A stretch of DNA of 64,000 bases from Janthinobacterium psychrotolerans (GCF_001677885.1 NZ_LOCQ01000058.1:62001-126000); one strand, 5' to 3'. Counted from the first letter of the stretch, positions 1 through 8,924 are shown. Notes: generated by a model not told the origin, from the letters alone. Program-made: numbers and translations.

Positions 1-477
1 GCCAGCCTGTCCGACTCTTCCCTGGTCAGCACCAAGCTGGCCGACAATCACCGCGTGGTGGTGGGCGCCCCTTCTTACCTGAAACGGGCCGGCACGCCAC
101 GGGTGCCGGGCGACCTGATCAAGCACAATTGCCTGGCGATCAGTGGTGAAGGCAGCCAGCGCGGCTGGACTTTCCGCGAAAACGGCAAGAACGTGACCTT
201 GAAAGTATCGGGCAATATGGTCTGCAACGACGGCGAAGTGCTGCACGACTGGGCACTGGCCGGCAAGGGACTGGCCTGGCGATCGATGTGGGAAGTGGGG
301 GCGGAGATAGCATCGGGACAACTGGTGACCATGCTCGACCAGTTTGCCGCACCAGGCAATGATATTTATGCCGTGTTTGCGCAGCGGCGTCACCTGCCCT
401 TGCGCATACGGGCGTTTGTCGATTTTTTGCGGCACAGCTATTCGCAGCCCGACTATTGGCGGGAGCGGGCGATTTGA
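1..477 (+). CDS. LysR-family transcriptional regulator, C-terminal part only
   Basis: This is the tail of a LysR-type regulator whose start lies before the window. The frame is open from base 1 and stops with TGA at 475-477, giving about 158 residues. What remains is the second half of the effector-binding domain: a VVVGAPSYL strand, a CLAI element, a GxGLAW stretch and the usual ending YAVFAQRRHLPLRIRAFVDFL, which is the family's terminal helix. The DNA-binding helix-turn-helix is not in the window, so the target and the inducer cannot be inferred. The family assignment is firm from the domain pattern. No terminator is visible in the 150 bases after it. Confidence 0.85.
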   Translation, partial: ASLSDSSLVSTKLADNHRVVVGAPSYLKRAGTPRVPGDLIKHNCLAISGEGSQRGWTFRENGKNVTLKVSGNMVCNDGEVLHDWALAGKGLAWRSMWEVGAEIASGQLVTMLDQFAAPGNDIYAVFAQRRHLPLRIRAFVDFLRHSYSQPDYWRERAI

Positions 478-635
478 GAGTGCTTCGGCATGCATGCGAT
501 AGCGGACAACTTTGTTATGCGATCACGGATAACTATGTTGGCGGCTTATGCGCAAGGCCAAGCCGACCTACGCCGACCTACCCGATATGTTCCGATATGC
601 GCCAGCATTTGCCGGGATATGCGAAAATTCAGGCG
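478..635. other. Intergenic spacer with short repeated words
   Basis: No gene is supported here. The spacer carries short repeats: GCCGACCTAC occurs twice in tandem around 562-583, and CGATATG recurs several times between 585 and 620. The GACCTAC word resembles the arms of the palindromic repeat at 7724-7825, so this may be a decayed copy of the same intergenic repeat. That relation is an inference from a short match. Confidence 0.3.
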
Positions 636-637
636 AA

Positions 638-666
638 AAAAAATCCCCGGAGACCGAGGATTTCTT
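638..666 (-). terminator. Intrinsic terminator of the cold-shock gene
   Basis: Read on the minus strand, AATCCTCGG and CCGGGGATT pair around a short TCT loop (one G-T pair) and are followed by a run of eight T. It lies 22 bases after the stop codon of the cold-shock gene, the expected place for a Rho-independent terminator. Confidence 0.8.
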
Positions 667-687
667 TATTTCGTTTGATCCAGCGTA

Positions 688-891
688 TTAGATTGGCTGA
701 ATGTTCGAAGCTTGCTTGCCTTTAGGGCCAGCAGTCACTTCAAAAGAAACGCGTTGGTTCTCTTGCAGGGACTTGAAGCCGTTCGACTGGATAGCCGAGA
801 AGTGAGCGAACAGATCTTCGCCGCCTTCGTCAGGGGTAATAAAGCCGAAACCCTTCGAATCATTGAACCATTTTACGATGCCAGTTGCCAT
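688..891 (-). CDS. Cold-shock protein, CspA family
   Basis: This 67-residue single-domain cold-shock protein binds single-stranded RNA and DNA and acts as an RNA chaperone in the cytoplasm. The RNP1 motif KGFGFIT (residues 13-19) and the RNP2-like DLFAHF (residues 27-32) are both present, the length is standard for the family, and the C-terminus [10 protein letters not shown] is typical. An AGGAAA ribosome-binding site lies just before the ATG. The gene is monocistronic, with a promoter and a roughly 100-base leader upstream and a terminator downstream. A long leader is characteristic of cold-induced csp genes, but many Oxalobacteraceae carry several paralogues, so cold induction is not certain and I give no gene symbol. 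Confidence 0.95.
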   Translation of the reverse strand: MATGIVKWFNDSKGFGFITPDEGGEDLFAHFSAIQSNGFKSLQENQRVSFEVTAGPKGKQASNIQPI

Positions 892-1010
892 TACAATTTC
901 CTATTTCAGTTAAGTTGGGCTTGCGCCCGTTATATCGTTTGAAGCAAGAAAGAAATGACAGACAAACTGCACTACTACCTCGAATCCAACGATGCCCAAT
1001 TATACCAACA
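892..1010 (-). promoter_or_regulatory. csp promoter and structured 5' leader
   Basis: On the minus strand a TATAAT with an upstream TG (extended -10, TTGGTATAAT) lies at 1004-999. The -35 region is poor. Transcription would start near 992, giving a leader of about 100 bases. About 25 bases before the start codon the leader can form GGGC-GCAA-GCCC (917-928), a short stem closed by a GNRA-type tetraloop. Long structured leaders control csp mRNA stability and translation in other bacteria. Such a role here is an inference. Confidence 0.55.
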
Positions 1011-1200
1011 AAACTGGGAAAAACCATTTTTTCGCAAAATAAACTTGCGTGGCCTACTTTCATAGTCAAAACAGCCAAAAATCCCGGTCTTGCGGCGCCG
1101 CTGAAGCAGCGGCATGAACACACTATATCCTAATCCAAGCCGCATACGTTTTGCGTTGTATCAAATATATCATTTGAACCACGCCCATCTAACATTGTCG
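1011..1200. other. Spacer between csp promoter and Hpt gene
   Basis: No gene is supported. The stretch is more AT-rich than its surroundings and holds a perfect inverted repeat, TCAAAT-ATATC-ATTTGA at 1161-1177. It could be a binding site or a weak hairpin after the Hpt gene. It is not followed by a T run on the minus strand, so a terminator role is not supported. Confidence 0.3.
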
Positions 1201-1563
1201 TCAGGCCGAAAAATGGGTGGCGGCCGGGTCCGTCGCGGCCCAGCGCAGCAAGGCACCCACTTGCCCGCTCAGCACGGGCCACTCGGCGAGCACATGGGCC
1301 GGCTCGTTCAGCAACTGGCGCGCCAGTTGTTCCAGCCGGCGGCATTCCTGGCCCAGGGTGGCAAAGCCGAAGGTGGCGGCGGAACCGGCCACCGCATGCA
1401 GCGCATGGTGCAAGGCGGTCAACTGCTCCAGGCGCGGCCCTTCGGTATCGCAGCGCACCTGGGCATCGGCGATCGCCTGCATCAGCGCCGGCACGCCGGC
1501 CGCGTATTTGTCATTGAGGGCGCGCAAGCGGGCGCGAAAGTCGGGATCGATCAAGGTGGCCAT
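1201..1563 (-). CDS. Hpt (histidine phosphotransfer) domain protein
   Basis: This 120-residue protein consists almost entirely of a phosphotransfer (Hpt) four-helix domain. The central motif reads H-A-V-A-G-S-A-A-T-F-G, matching the Hpt signature H-x-x-K-G-S-A. The phosphoacceptor histidine and the Gly-Ser pair are kept, while the usual lysine is alanine. Hpt proteins relay phosphate between hybrid kinases and response regulators in the cytoplasm. The start was placed at the ATG at 1561-1563, because the reading frame further upstream runs into upp and encodes nothing conserved. It lies 22 bases after upp on the same strand, so co-transcription is likely. No partner kinase is adjacent. The lost lysine may weaken phosphotransfer but does not rule it out. 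Confidence 0.8.
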   Translation of the reverse strand: MATLIDPDFRARLRALNDKYAAGVPALMQAIADAQVRCDTEGPRLEQLTALHHALHAVAGSAATFGFATLGQECRRLEQLARQLLNEPAHVLAEWPVLSGQVGALLRWAATDPAATHFSA

Positions 1564-1585
1564 GTGGTGATTACCCGTCAGTGAG

Positions 1586-2236
1586 TTATTTGGTGCCGAA
1601 GATACGGTCGCCCGCGTCGCCCAGGCCAGGCACGATATAGGCATGATCGTCGAGGTGCGAATCGAGCGCTGCGGCAAACATTTTGACGTTCGGATGGGCG
1701 TTCTGGAACACGGTCACGCCTTCCGGCGCCGCCACCAGCGCCAGGAAGATGATCTGCTCGTCGGAAACGCCACGTTTTTTCAGCACGTCGACGGCGTACA
1801 CGGCCGAATTGCCGGTGGCGACCATCGGGTCGCACAGGATAAAGGTACGCTCGCTCGGGTCCGGCAAGCGCACCAGGTATTCCACCGGCATATGGGTGGC
1901 CGGGTCGCGATAGACGCCGATATGGCCGACACGCGCCGAGGGCACCAGGTTCAGCAGGCCGTCGCTCATGCCGATGCCGGCGCGCAGAATCGGCACGATG
2001 GCCAGTTTTTTTCCGGCGATAACGGGGGCGTCGACAGTCATCAGCGGGGTCGTGATTTCACGCGTGGTCAGCGGCAGGTCGCGCGTGATTTCATAACCCA
2101 TCAGCAGGGTGATTTCCTTGAGCAGTTCGCGGAAGGTGCGCGTCGAGGTGTCGTGCTCGCGCATATGGCTCAGCTTGTGCTGGATCAGCGGGTGATCGGT
2201 GATGAACAGATTGGGAAACCGCGGGTCTTGTTTCAT
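1586..2236 (-). CDS. upp: Uracil phosphoribosyltransferase
   Basis: The enzyme converts uracil and PRPP to UMP and pyrophosphate in pyrimidine salvage. The 216-residue product has the family's normal length. It shows the PRPP-binding signature [10 protein letters not shown] with the preceding FILC strand, the early LSHMRE..TFR region, and the C-terminal uracil-binding segment [16 protein letters not shown]. The start [11 protein letters not shown] was chosen because it aligns with the family's N-terminus and has a GAAAGAG purine stretch upstream. The Hpt-domain gene follows it in the same direction. Confidence 0.97.
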   Translation of the reverse strand: MKQDPRFPNLFITDHPLIQHKLSHMREHDTSTRTFRELLKEITLLMGYEITRDLPLTTREITTPLMTVDAPVIAGKKLAIVPILRAGIGMSDGLLNLVPSARVGHIGVYRDPATHMPVEYLVRLPDPSERTFILCDPMVATGNSAVYAVDVLKKRGVSDEQIIFLALVAAPEGVTVFQNAHPNVKMFAAALDSHLDDHAYIVPGLGDAGDRIFGTK

Positions 2237-2379
2237 GTGCTTGTGCTCTTTCGTCAAGCGCGGCGGCCACTGGCCCTGCCCGCGCATAGCTGTCGATGAA
2301 TGATGGATGACCGCATTATCCCAGCCTCAAGCATTGCTGTGGCTGGAATTTCAGAAATAATTGCAGCGCCTGCCGTGCC

Positions 2380-4098
2380 CTATTCATGCAAGGCGCGCGC
2401 CAGAATGGCCGCGCAGTCAGTGCCGGCAGGCAATCGGCCATAGGCGCCACCGGGCGCCTGCGCCAGCCGCGTAGCGACAAAGGCGCTGGAAACGCAGGCC
2501 GGCGCATGGCGCAGCAGCAAGGCCGCCTGCACCGCCAGCACGATGCGCTCGGCCAATTTACGCGCGTCGAATTCGTCAGCATCGCCCTGCTCGAGCGTCT
2601 GCAGCAAGCGCGCGCGGCAGGCCACGAAGGTGGCGTCGGCGTCACCCCCGAGCGCCAGTTCCGCCGCCAGTGCCACGCGCGCGGCCGGCGACCTCGCCAG
2701 CGCGCGCAGCACGTCCAGGCACATGACATTGCCGGAACCTTCCCAGATCGAGTTGACGGGCAGTTCGCGGTACAGGCGCGCCAGCGGCGCCTCCTCCACA
2801 TAGCCAATGCCGCCGAGTACCTCCATGGCCTCGGCGCCAAAGCCGGGGCCGCGCTTGCAGATCCAGTATTTGCCGGCAGGGGTCAGCACGCGCGCCAGCG
2901 CTGCCTGCCCTTGGTCGTCTTTTTCATCGAAGCAGCGCGCCAGGCGCATGGCGAACACCGTCGCCGCTTCGGATTCCAGCGCCAGGTCCGCCAGCACATT
3001 TTGCATCAAGGGCTGTTCGGCCAGCACCTTGCCGAAGGCCATGCGCTGGCGCGCGTGATGCAACGCCTGGCTCAAGGCGGCGCGCATGATGCCGGCACTG
3101 CCCAGCACGCAATCGAGCCGTGTATGGCTGGCCATGTCGATAATGGTCGCAATGCCCCTGCCCGCCGCACCGAGCAGCCAGCCATACGCGCCGGCAAACT
3201 CCACTTCGGCCGACGCGTTCGAGCGGTTGCCCAGCTTGTCCTTCAGGCGCTGCACACGGATGGCGTTGCGGCTGCCATCGGGCAAGTAGCGCGGCAGGAA
3301 GAAGCACGACAGGCCGGCGCCGCCAGCGTCCTGCGCCAGGATCAGGTGGGCGTCGCTTTGCGGCACCGAGAAAAACCATTTATGGCCGACGATGCGGTGC
3401 ACCTTGTTCGCCTCGGCGCCAAACAGCGCCTGCGCTTGGTCCAGCGGCAGCGCCTCGGCGCAGGTCGTATTGCTGCGCACGTCGGTGCCGCCCTGCTTTT
3501 CCGTCATGCCCATGCCGATCAGCGCGCCACGCTTGTGCTCGACCGGCAGGGAGCGCGGATCGTATTCGGAGGAAAGAATTTTCGGCAGCCAGCGCTGCAT
3601 AATCTGCGGCAAGCCTGTCGCCTGGCGCAGCACCGGCACCGATGCAAACGTCATCGTCAGCGGGCATTGCACGCCATTTTCCAGCTGCCCCACTAATATA
3701 TAGGCGGCGGCGCGCGCCACATGGGTCCCGGTTCCGGTCCCGGTCCCGGCCCCGGCGGCTGGCGCCACCCACGGCGCCGCATGCAGGCCGGCCTTGACCA
3801 GCACCTCCATCAGGCCATGCCAGGCCGGGTGAAATGTCACTTCGTCGATGCGCCGTCCGCTGCGGTCGAACTGCTGCAGTTGCGGCCCGTGCACATTGGC
3901 CAGCTGCGCCAGCGCCATCAGCTCGGCGCTGCCCAGCCGTTCGCCGAGCGCAGCGAGGCAAGCCGATGCGGCGCCGCCGCCCTCGCGCCGCACCGCTTCT
4001 TGCAAGGCTGGATCGCAGGTGTACAGATTGATGTTCTCGAATGGCGTGGCCTGGTTGAAAACTTCATGCGTATTTGCTGGCAGTTGACAAGCATTCAT
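2380..4098 (-). CDS. AidB-like acyl-CoA dehydrogenase family protein
   Basis: This 572-residue flavoprotein belongs to the AidB branch of the acyl-CoA dehydrogenases rather than to the ordinary 380-residue fatty-acid enzymes. Features of that branch are the long N-terminal helical part, the CPLTMTFASVPVLR segment, the MTEKQGGTDVR flavin-contacting loop, and the C-terminal GGIGYVEEAPLARLYRELPV..WEGSGNV region. AidB of E. coli (about 541 residues) is linked to the response to alkylating agents and binds DNA, and some relatives act on branched acyl-CoAs. Which applies here cannot be told from sequence. The start at 4096-4098 has GGGGAA upstream. An in-frame Gly-Thr dipeptide run is encoded by a hexanucleotide repeat at 3724-3753. 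Confidence 0.85.
   Translation of the reverse strand: MNACQLPANTHEVFNQATPFENINLYTCDPALQEAVRREGGGAASACLAALGERLGSAELMALAQLANVHGPQLQQFDRSGRRIDEVTFHPAWHGLMEVLVKAGLHAAPWVAPAAGAGTGTGTGTHVARAAAYILVGQLENGVQCPLTMTFASVPVLRQATGLPQIMQRWLPKILSSEYDPRSLPVEHKRGALIGMGMTEKQGGTDVRSNTTCAEALPLDQAQALFGAEANKVHRIVGHKWFFSVPQSDAHLILAQDAGGAGLSCFFLPRYLPDGSRNAIRVQRLKDKLGNRSNASAEVEFAGAYGWLLGAAGRGIATIIDMASHTRLDCVLGSAGIMRAALSQALHHARQRMAFGKVLAEQPLMQNVLADLALESEAATVFAMRLARCFDEKDDQGQAALARVLTPAGKYWICKRGPGFGAEAMEVLGGIGYVEEAPLARLYRELPVNSIWEGSGNVMCLDVLRALARSPAARVALAAELALGGDADATFVACRARLLQTLEQGDADEFDARKLAERIVLAVQAALLLRHAPACVSSAFVATRLAQAPGGAYGRLPAGTDCAAILARALHE
3724..3753. repeat. Hexanucleotide tandem repeat inside the AidB-like gene
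   Basis: Five consecutive six-base units of the form GGTCCC, with single-base variants (GGTTCC, GGCCCC), lie in frame in the AidB-like gene and encode an alternating Gly-Thr run. The repeat sits in a surface loop region before a conserved helix. Changes in copy number would keep the frame. Confidence 0.7.
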
Positions 4099-4482
4099 GG
4101 CGGTTCCCCATCGCGGTTTGCTATCATGGCGCACTGGTCTGGCAGGCGGCGCGAAATACCGTAGTTCCTCCGGCGAGACTAGCGCAAAGGCATGGCGCCG
4201 GCAAGCGTGGCACCGGGGTGTCAATGACATTCACGCTGAACAACACTCTTCATATTACTTGGAGGAATGTTGCTTAATTTCATGTTTTTGCCAGGTTTTC
4301 AATGATACATTCCCTATAGATCGGGGCCATCGTGCAGGCAGCGGCGATTTTGTTGCTGTCCTTTCAAGATGATTCCACTTACCCGGCGCGCTAGCGATGA
4401 TGCGGCGCGCCATGCGCAATGATTTTGCTCGCCGCCATGCGCATAGTTGGGCGGCAGCACTGATAAAGGTTAAGCCAGCACG
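4099..4482. other. Divergent promoter region between AidB-like and GGDEF-EAL genes
   Basis: No gene is supported in these 384 bases, which must hold promoters for both flanking divergent genes. Visible structure includes an inverted repeat GGCGCGC at 4385-4391 with GCGCGCC at 4405-4411, followed by the word CATGCGCA at 4411-4418 and 4436-4443, the second copy lying within a matching TGCGCAT inverted arm. The central part around 4240-4330 is AT-richer. I cannot assign a precise promoter. Confidence 0.4.
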
Positions 4483-6222
4483 ATGTTTTCCAGTACCCCC
4501 TCCGCCGCCCACCGCGAGACACGCCACGCGCTGGACAACCTCATGGAAGAGGCAGGCGATATCGTGTTCCGGCTCGATGCGGACGGCCTGATCCTGTTTG
4601 CCAGCAAGCGCGCCGCCATGCTGTTCGCCGCACCGGCCGGCCTGGCCGGCCAGTTGCTGCTGCCGCTGGCGGCCGAAGGCTCGCGCGCCGCGCTGCAGGC
4701 GGCGCTGCAGGACGCGCTCGAAGAGCCGGGCCGCCTCGACGTGCGGCTGCAGACGCCGGAACAGGAAATCTGGTTCGAACTGCGCCTGTCGTGCTATATG
4801 AACCAGGGCGGGCTGGCCGAATTGCTGGTGGTCGGACGCGATACCTCGGCCCAGCACAATACGGAAGAGCGCCTGCGCCATATGGCCACCCACGACGCCC
4901 TGACGGGACTGCCGAACCGGCTGCTGCTGTCGGACCGTATCCGCATGGTGATCGCCCAGGCGGCGCGCTCGGGCCAGGGCTTTTCGGTGGCCACCATCGG
5001 TCTCGATGGCTTCAAGAAAGTCAACGACGGCCTGGGCCATCCGGTGGGCGACGCCGTGCTGCGCCTGGCCGCCGGCCGCCTGCGCAAGACCTTGCGCGAC
5101 AGCGATACCCTGGCGCGCGCCGGCGGCGACGAATTCGTTGCCGTGCTGCCCGGCAGCGCCACCGATGCGCAGATCAAGCTGGTCACGGGGCGCTTGCTGG
5201 CCACCTTGCAGGCACCGTTCGAAGTCGATGGCCACAAGATCTACGTGGGCGCCTCGATCGGCGTGTCGATCTACCCGCTGCATGCGGAAGATGAAGTGCG
5301 CCTGGTGGCGCTGGCCGACGCGGCCATGTCGCGCGCCAAGGACACCGGCAAGGCGCGCTGCCTGATCTACAGCCCGCGCCTGAACGGCCCGTCCGAACAC
5401 GATATCTCGCTCGAAGCGGCAATGTTCCAGGCCGTGCGCGAAGGCGAATTCTTGCTGTATTACCAGCCCATCGTCGACGCCCGCACGCGCCAGATCCAGG
5501 GTTTTGAAACATTGATGCGCTGGAAGCACCCGACCCTGGGACTGGTGCCGCCGGTGCGCTTTATCCCGATCGCCGAGGCCAATGGGCTGATCAACCTGCT
5601 GGGCGCCTGGGCGCTGAAAGCGGCTTGCGTACAACTGCGGCAATTCCAGGAAGTGGCGCAGCGCGCGCTCTATATGTCGGTCAATATCAGCCCGCGCCAG
5701 TTCCGCAACGACAAATTCCTCGACGTGCTCGACGACGCGCTGGCGTTTTCCGGCCTGTCCGGCGACAGCCTGGTGCTGGAAATTACCGAAGGCACCCTGA
5801 TGATCGACCCGGTGCACGCCGAGGCCATCCTGGTGAAAATGACGGAACGCCGCGCGCGCATCGCCATCGACGACTTCGGCACTGGCTATTCATCGCTGGC
5901 CTACCTGAAGCGTTTCCCCATCTCGGTGCTGAAGATCGACCGTACTTTCATCAAGGACTTGCCCGAATCGAGCAAGGACGCCGCCATCTGCAACACCATT
6001 CTCGACCTGGCCAAGCACCTGAATCTGTCGGTGGTGGCAGAAGGCGTGGAAACCGAAGAACAAATGCATTTCATCGAATCACGCGGCTGCCATTATGTGC
6101 AGGGCTACCTCACCGGCAAGCCGATGCCCGCCCATGCGGCGCTGGCGGCACTGAGCGAAAAAACCTATGCGGCGCTGGTGACGGCGCCGCCTGCCCATGA
6201 ACCGCGCGGAGGCGTGCAATGA
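4483..6222 (+). CDS. PAS-GGDEF-EAL cyclic-di-GMP signalling protein
   Basis: This 579-residue cytoplasmic protein has a PAS-like sensor region (about residues 10-125), a diguanylate cyclase domain (about 130-290) and a cyclic-di-GMP phosphodiesterase domain (about 310-560). The cyclase motif is intact (GGDEF, 214-218). The phosphodiesterase signature is E-T-L (342-344) instead of EAL, but the metal-binding glutamate and the further motifs NISPRQF, EITEG, DDFGTGYSSL, KIDRTFI and VVAEGVET are present, so hydrolysis is plausible. It has no membrane segments. Its stop overlaps the start of the HDOD gene in ATGA, pointing to translational coupling and a shared role in controlling motility, biofilm or similar output. 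Confidence 0.95.
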   Translation: MFSSTPSAAHRETRHALDNLMEEAGDIVFRLDADGLILFASKRAAMLFAAPAGLAGQLLLPLAAEGSRAALQAALQDALEEPGRLDVRLQTPEQEIWFELRLSCYMNQGGLAELLVVGRDTSAQHNTEERLRHMATHDALTGLPNRLLLSDRIRMVIAQAARSGQGFSVATIGLDGFKKVNDGLGHPVGDAVLRLAAGRLRKTLRDSDTLARAGGDEFVAVLPGSATDAQIKLVTGRLLATLQAPFEVDGHKIYVGASIGVSIYPLHAEDEVRLVALADAAMSRAKDTGKARCLIYSPRLNGPSEHDISLEAAMFQAVREGEFLLYYQPIVDARTRQIQGFETLMRWKHPTLGLVPPVRFIPIAEANGLINLLGAWALKAACVQLRQFQEVAQRALYMSVNISPRQFRNDKFLDVLDDALAFSGLSGDSLVLEITEGTLMIDPVHAEAILVKMTERRARIAIDDFGTGYSSLAYLKRFPISVLKIDRTFIKDLPESSKDAAICNTILDLAKHLNLSVVAEGVETEEQMHFIESRGCHYVQGYLTGKPMPAHAALAALSEKTYAALVTAPPAHEPRGGVQ

Positions 6223-7715
6223 ACCCAGGCCACTACACGCCGCCGACCCAGCTCGGCAGGAACACCCTGGACCTGCTGTGGTCACGCACGCGCCAGCAGG
6301 GCGACATGCCCGGCTTTGCCAAGGCCATCAGCGCCATCCTGGGCGCCATGCGTGGCGAGGACGACCATGAATTCGACATGACGCAAACCGTGCTGTCGGA
6401 CCCGGTCCTGACGCACAAGGTGCTGCGCCTGGCCAACAGTGGCATGTATTCGGCCTTTGGCCAGAGGGTCAACACGGTGTCGAAAGCGGTGCTGGTGCTG
6501 GGCCTGGACGCCATCGGCCACCTGGCGCTGGGCCTGAAACTGATCGAGGAATTGTCTCAGGCCACACCGGACTCGGTCAGCGCCCATGTGGAGATGGAAA
6601 AAGCCGTGCTGGCCGGCATGGTGGCGCAACAGGTGGCCAGCAGCGCCGGCAACCTGAAGGCAGAACAGGCCGTGGTGTGCTCGATGCTCCATACCCTGGG
6701 CCGCATGATGGTGACCTTTTACATGACCGATTACTGGGCGCGGCTGCAGGCGCACGGCGGCCCCGGCAATGAAGCGGCGGCGGCGCCGGAAATTCTGGGC
6801 CTGAGCCTGCCCGAAGTTGGTTACGCCACGGCCGCCCACTGGGGCTTGCCGCAGCACCTGATCGACGGCATGCGCCCCCTGGCGCCGATGCAGCCTGGCG
6901 AAGAAGTCAGCGGCGCCGACTGGATGGCGGGCCTGTCGACCATGGCGGCGCGCTGCGCCGACGTGCTGTGGCATGACGACGCCAATGGCGCCGCTGAAGT
7001 CCATGCGCTGATCGACAACTACGCCGGCATGCTGGGCATGCAGCCTGAAGTGGTGGTGGAAGCGGTGGAAAAAGCCAAGGTCATGGCGGTGGCCGATCTG
7101 ACCATCGCGCCGCTGTCGAAACCGGCCGAGCGGCGCGCGCGCCAGCTGGCCTCGACCCGCCTGCGCGCCGAAGGCAACCGCATCCTGATCGGTGGCCTGT
7201 CGGACCTGCGCGGCGCGCTCGGCACGGCCAATCCGGGCCAGATGGTCTCGATGGCGCTGGAAACCTTGCATCAGGGCTTCGATTTTTCACGCTCGGTGGC
7301 CTTTGTGCGCAACCACAAGGAGCACCTGTATTCGGCGCGCATCTGCATGGGCGAAGGCGCGGCCGAGCTGCAGGATCTGATGGTGTTTGGCGACGCCTAT
7401 GAGCCTAACGTGTTCCATGCGGCTCTCAATAGCGACCGCGTGATCTTCATCGACAATGCACGCGACCCGAAATTCGCCGCCAAGCTGCCGCAATGGTGGA
7501 AGAGCACCCTGTCGGACGCGCGCTGCTTCGTGGTGCTGCCGCTGTCGGCCAACGGCCATCCGACCGGATTCCTATATGGCGACTGGGATGACAGCTTCCC
7601 GCCGATCCAATTGAACCAGACGGAATTCAATCTGATCAACGATATCCGGGCGTTACTGGTGCAGTCGGTGGAGATGCGGCACCAGCTGGAATTGGTGGCG
7701 AACAAGGTGGCTTGA
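6219..7715 (+). CDS. HDOD domain signalling protein
   Basis: This is a 498-residue protein with an HDOD domain in its first half. The region around residues 25-225 shows the pattern ISAILGAM, VLSDPVLTHKVLRLANSGMYS and the QAVVCSMLHTLGRMM helix typical of this HD-related output domain. The C-terminal part (about 330-490) looks GAF-like, with MVSMALETLHQGF and FVVLPLSANGHPTGFLYGDW. HDOD proteins lack the full HD phosphohydrolase residues and act as signalling adaptors. Overlap with the upstream GGDEF-EAL gene indicates one transcript. A palindromic repeat follows immediately. The precise function is unknown. Confidence 0.88.
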   Translation: MNPGHYTPPTQLGRNTLDLLWSRTRQQGDMPGFAKAISAILGAMRGEDDHEFDMTQTVLSDPVLTHKVLRLANSGMYSAFGQRVNTVSKAVLVLGLDAIGHLALGLKLIEELSQATPDSVSAHVEMEKAVLAGMVAQQVASSAGNLKAEQAVVCSMLHTLGRMMVTFYMTDYWARLQAHGGPGNEAAAAPEILGLSLPEVGYATAAHWGLPQHLIDGMRPLAPMQPGEEVSGADWMAGLSTMAARCADVLWHDDANGAAEVHALIDNYAGMLGMQPEVVVEAVEKAKVMAVADLTIAPLSKPAERRARQLASTRLRAEGNRILIGGLSDLRGALGTANPGQMVSMALETLHQGFDFSRSVAFVRNHKEHLYSARICMGEGAAELQDLMVFGDAYEPNVFHAALNSDRVIFIDNARDPKFAAKLPQWWKSTLSDARCFVVLPLSANGHPTGFLYGDWDDSFPPIQLNQTEFNLINDIRALLVQSVEMRHQLELVANKVA

Positions 7716-7723
7716 CGTTTACA

Positions 7724-7825
7724 GCGCAGGTCGGCTCAGGCGCGAAGCGCCGTAATCCCACAACATTGTTAACGCGGCCAACGATGATGTCGGATTACGC
7801 GCGAAGCGCTAATCCGACCTACGCG
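7724..7825. repeat. Palindromic intergenic repeat of about 100 bases
   Basis: Two arms of about 35 bases are inverted relative to each other: 7724-7760 and 7789-7825. Each arm contains GGTCGG, a small internal hairpin around GCGCGAAGCGC, and GTAATCC. The right arm alone forms a strong stem (GTCGGATTACGCGC with GCGCTAATCCGAC). The word pattern resembles dispersed REP-like elements common between genes of this bacterial group, which is from memory and not from a search. It lies between the convergent ends of the HDOD gene and aroC and could serve as a transcription barrier. Confidence 0.65.
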
Positions 7826-7829
7826 ATTC

Positions 7830-8924
7830 TTATTTCAACTTCGGCGTCGACACCGCCACATCCCCGCACTGCGCCCGGTGCATCAGCGCATGGTCGATCA
7901 GCACCAGCGCCAGCATGGCTTCGGCGATCGGCGTGGCGCGGATGCCCACGCAGGGGTCGTGGCGGCCGAAGGTTTCCACCATCACGGGATGGCCCTCTTT
8001 GTCGATCGAACGGCGCGGCGTGCGGATCGACGAGGTCGGCTTGATGGCGATCGAGACGCTGATCTCCTGGCCCGTCGAGATACCGCCCAGCACGCCGCCG
8101 GCGTTGTTGCCGACAAAACCCTCCGGCGTCAGTTCGTCGCCATGCTCGGACCCTTTTTGCGCCACCGAATCAAAACCGGCGCCAATTTCCACACCCTTGA
8201 CGGCATTGATGCCCATCATCGCGTAGGCGATGTCGGCGTCGAGCTTGTCGTAGATCGGCTGGCCCAGTCCCACCGGCACGTTCTGTGCAATCACGTCGAT
8301 GCGGGCGCCGATCGAGTCGCCGTCGCGGCGCAGCTGGTCCATCGCCTCTTCCATGCTGGCAATCAGGGCGGCGTCATCGCTGGCGGCAAAGAAAGGATTG
8401 GCGTGCACGTGATCCCAGGACTGGAACGGCACGGCGATATCGCCAAGCTGGCTCATGCAGCCCTTGAAGGTGGTGCCGTACTGCTGCAACAGCCATTTTT
8501 TGGCGATCGCTGCCGCGCCGACCACCGGCGCCGTCAGGCGCGCCGACGAGCGGCCGCCGCCGCGCGGATCGCGCACGCCGTATTTATGCCAGTAGGTATA
8601 GTCGGCGTGGCCCGGGCGGAAACTTTCGGCGATATTGCCGTAGTCCTTGCTGCGCTGGTCTTCATTGCGGATCAGCAAGGCGATTGGCGTGCCAGTGGTG
8701 ACGCCCTGGTAGACGCCGGACAGGATTTCAACCGTGTCGGACTCCTGGCGCTGCGTCACGTGGCGCGAGGTGCCCGGCTTGCGGCGATCGAGCTCTGGCT
8801 GGATATCGGCTTCCGACAACACCAGACCGGGAGGGCAGCCGTCGATCACGCAGCCGATGGCCGGACCGTGCGATTCGCCGAAAGTGGTAACAGTAAACAG
8901 CTTGCCAAAAGAGTTGCCGGACAT
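7830..8924 (-). CDS. aroC: Chorismate synthase
   Basis: The enzyme turns 5-enolpyruvylshikimate-3-phosphate into chorismate, the last step of the shikimate pathway, using reduced flavin. The 364-residue product starts with [15 protein letters not shown], the family's first signature. It continues with [23 protein letters not shown], the [14 protein letters not shown] element and [12 protein letters not shown], and later has [12 protein letters not shown] and [10 protein letters not shown], all diagnostic. Length and start agree with the family. It stands alone, facing the HDOD gene at its end and divergent from the response-regulator gene at its start. Confidence 0.98.
   Translation of the reverse strand: MSGNSFGKLFTVTTFGESHGPAIGCVIDGCPPGLVLSEADIQPELDRRKPGTSRHVTQRQESDTVEILSGVYQGVTTGTPIALLIRNEDQRSKDYGNIAESFRPGHADYTYWHKYGVRDPRGGGRSSARLTAPVVGAAAIAKKWLLQQYGTTFKGCMSQLGDIAVPFQSWDHVHANPFFAASDDAALIASMEEAMDQLRRDGDSIGARIDVIAQNVPVGLGQPIYDKLDADIAYAMMGINAVKGVEIGAGFDSVAQKGSEHGDELTPEGFVGNNAGGVLGGISTGQEISVSIAIKPTSSIRTPRRSIDKEGHPVMVETFGRHDPCVGIRATPIAEAMLALVLIDHALMHRAQCGDVAVSTPKLK

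Noticed and set aside
1161..1177. Inverted repeat TCAAAT-ATATC-ATTTGA as a terminator of the Hpt gene
   Set aside because: No T run follows on the minus strand and the stem is all weak pairs; it may be a binding site instead.
4255..5817. Open frame of 520 codons on the minus strand opposite the PAS-GGDEF-EAL gene
   Set aside because: Antisense to a well-supported gene, His/Gln/Arg-rich composition typical of a shadow frame, no domain.
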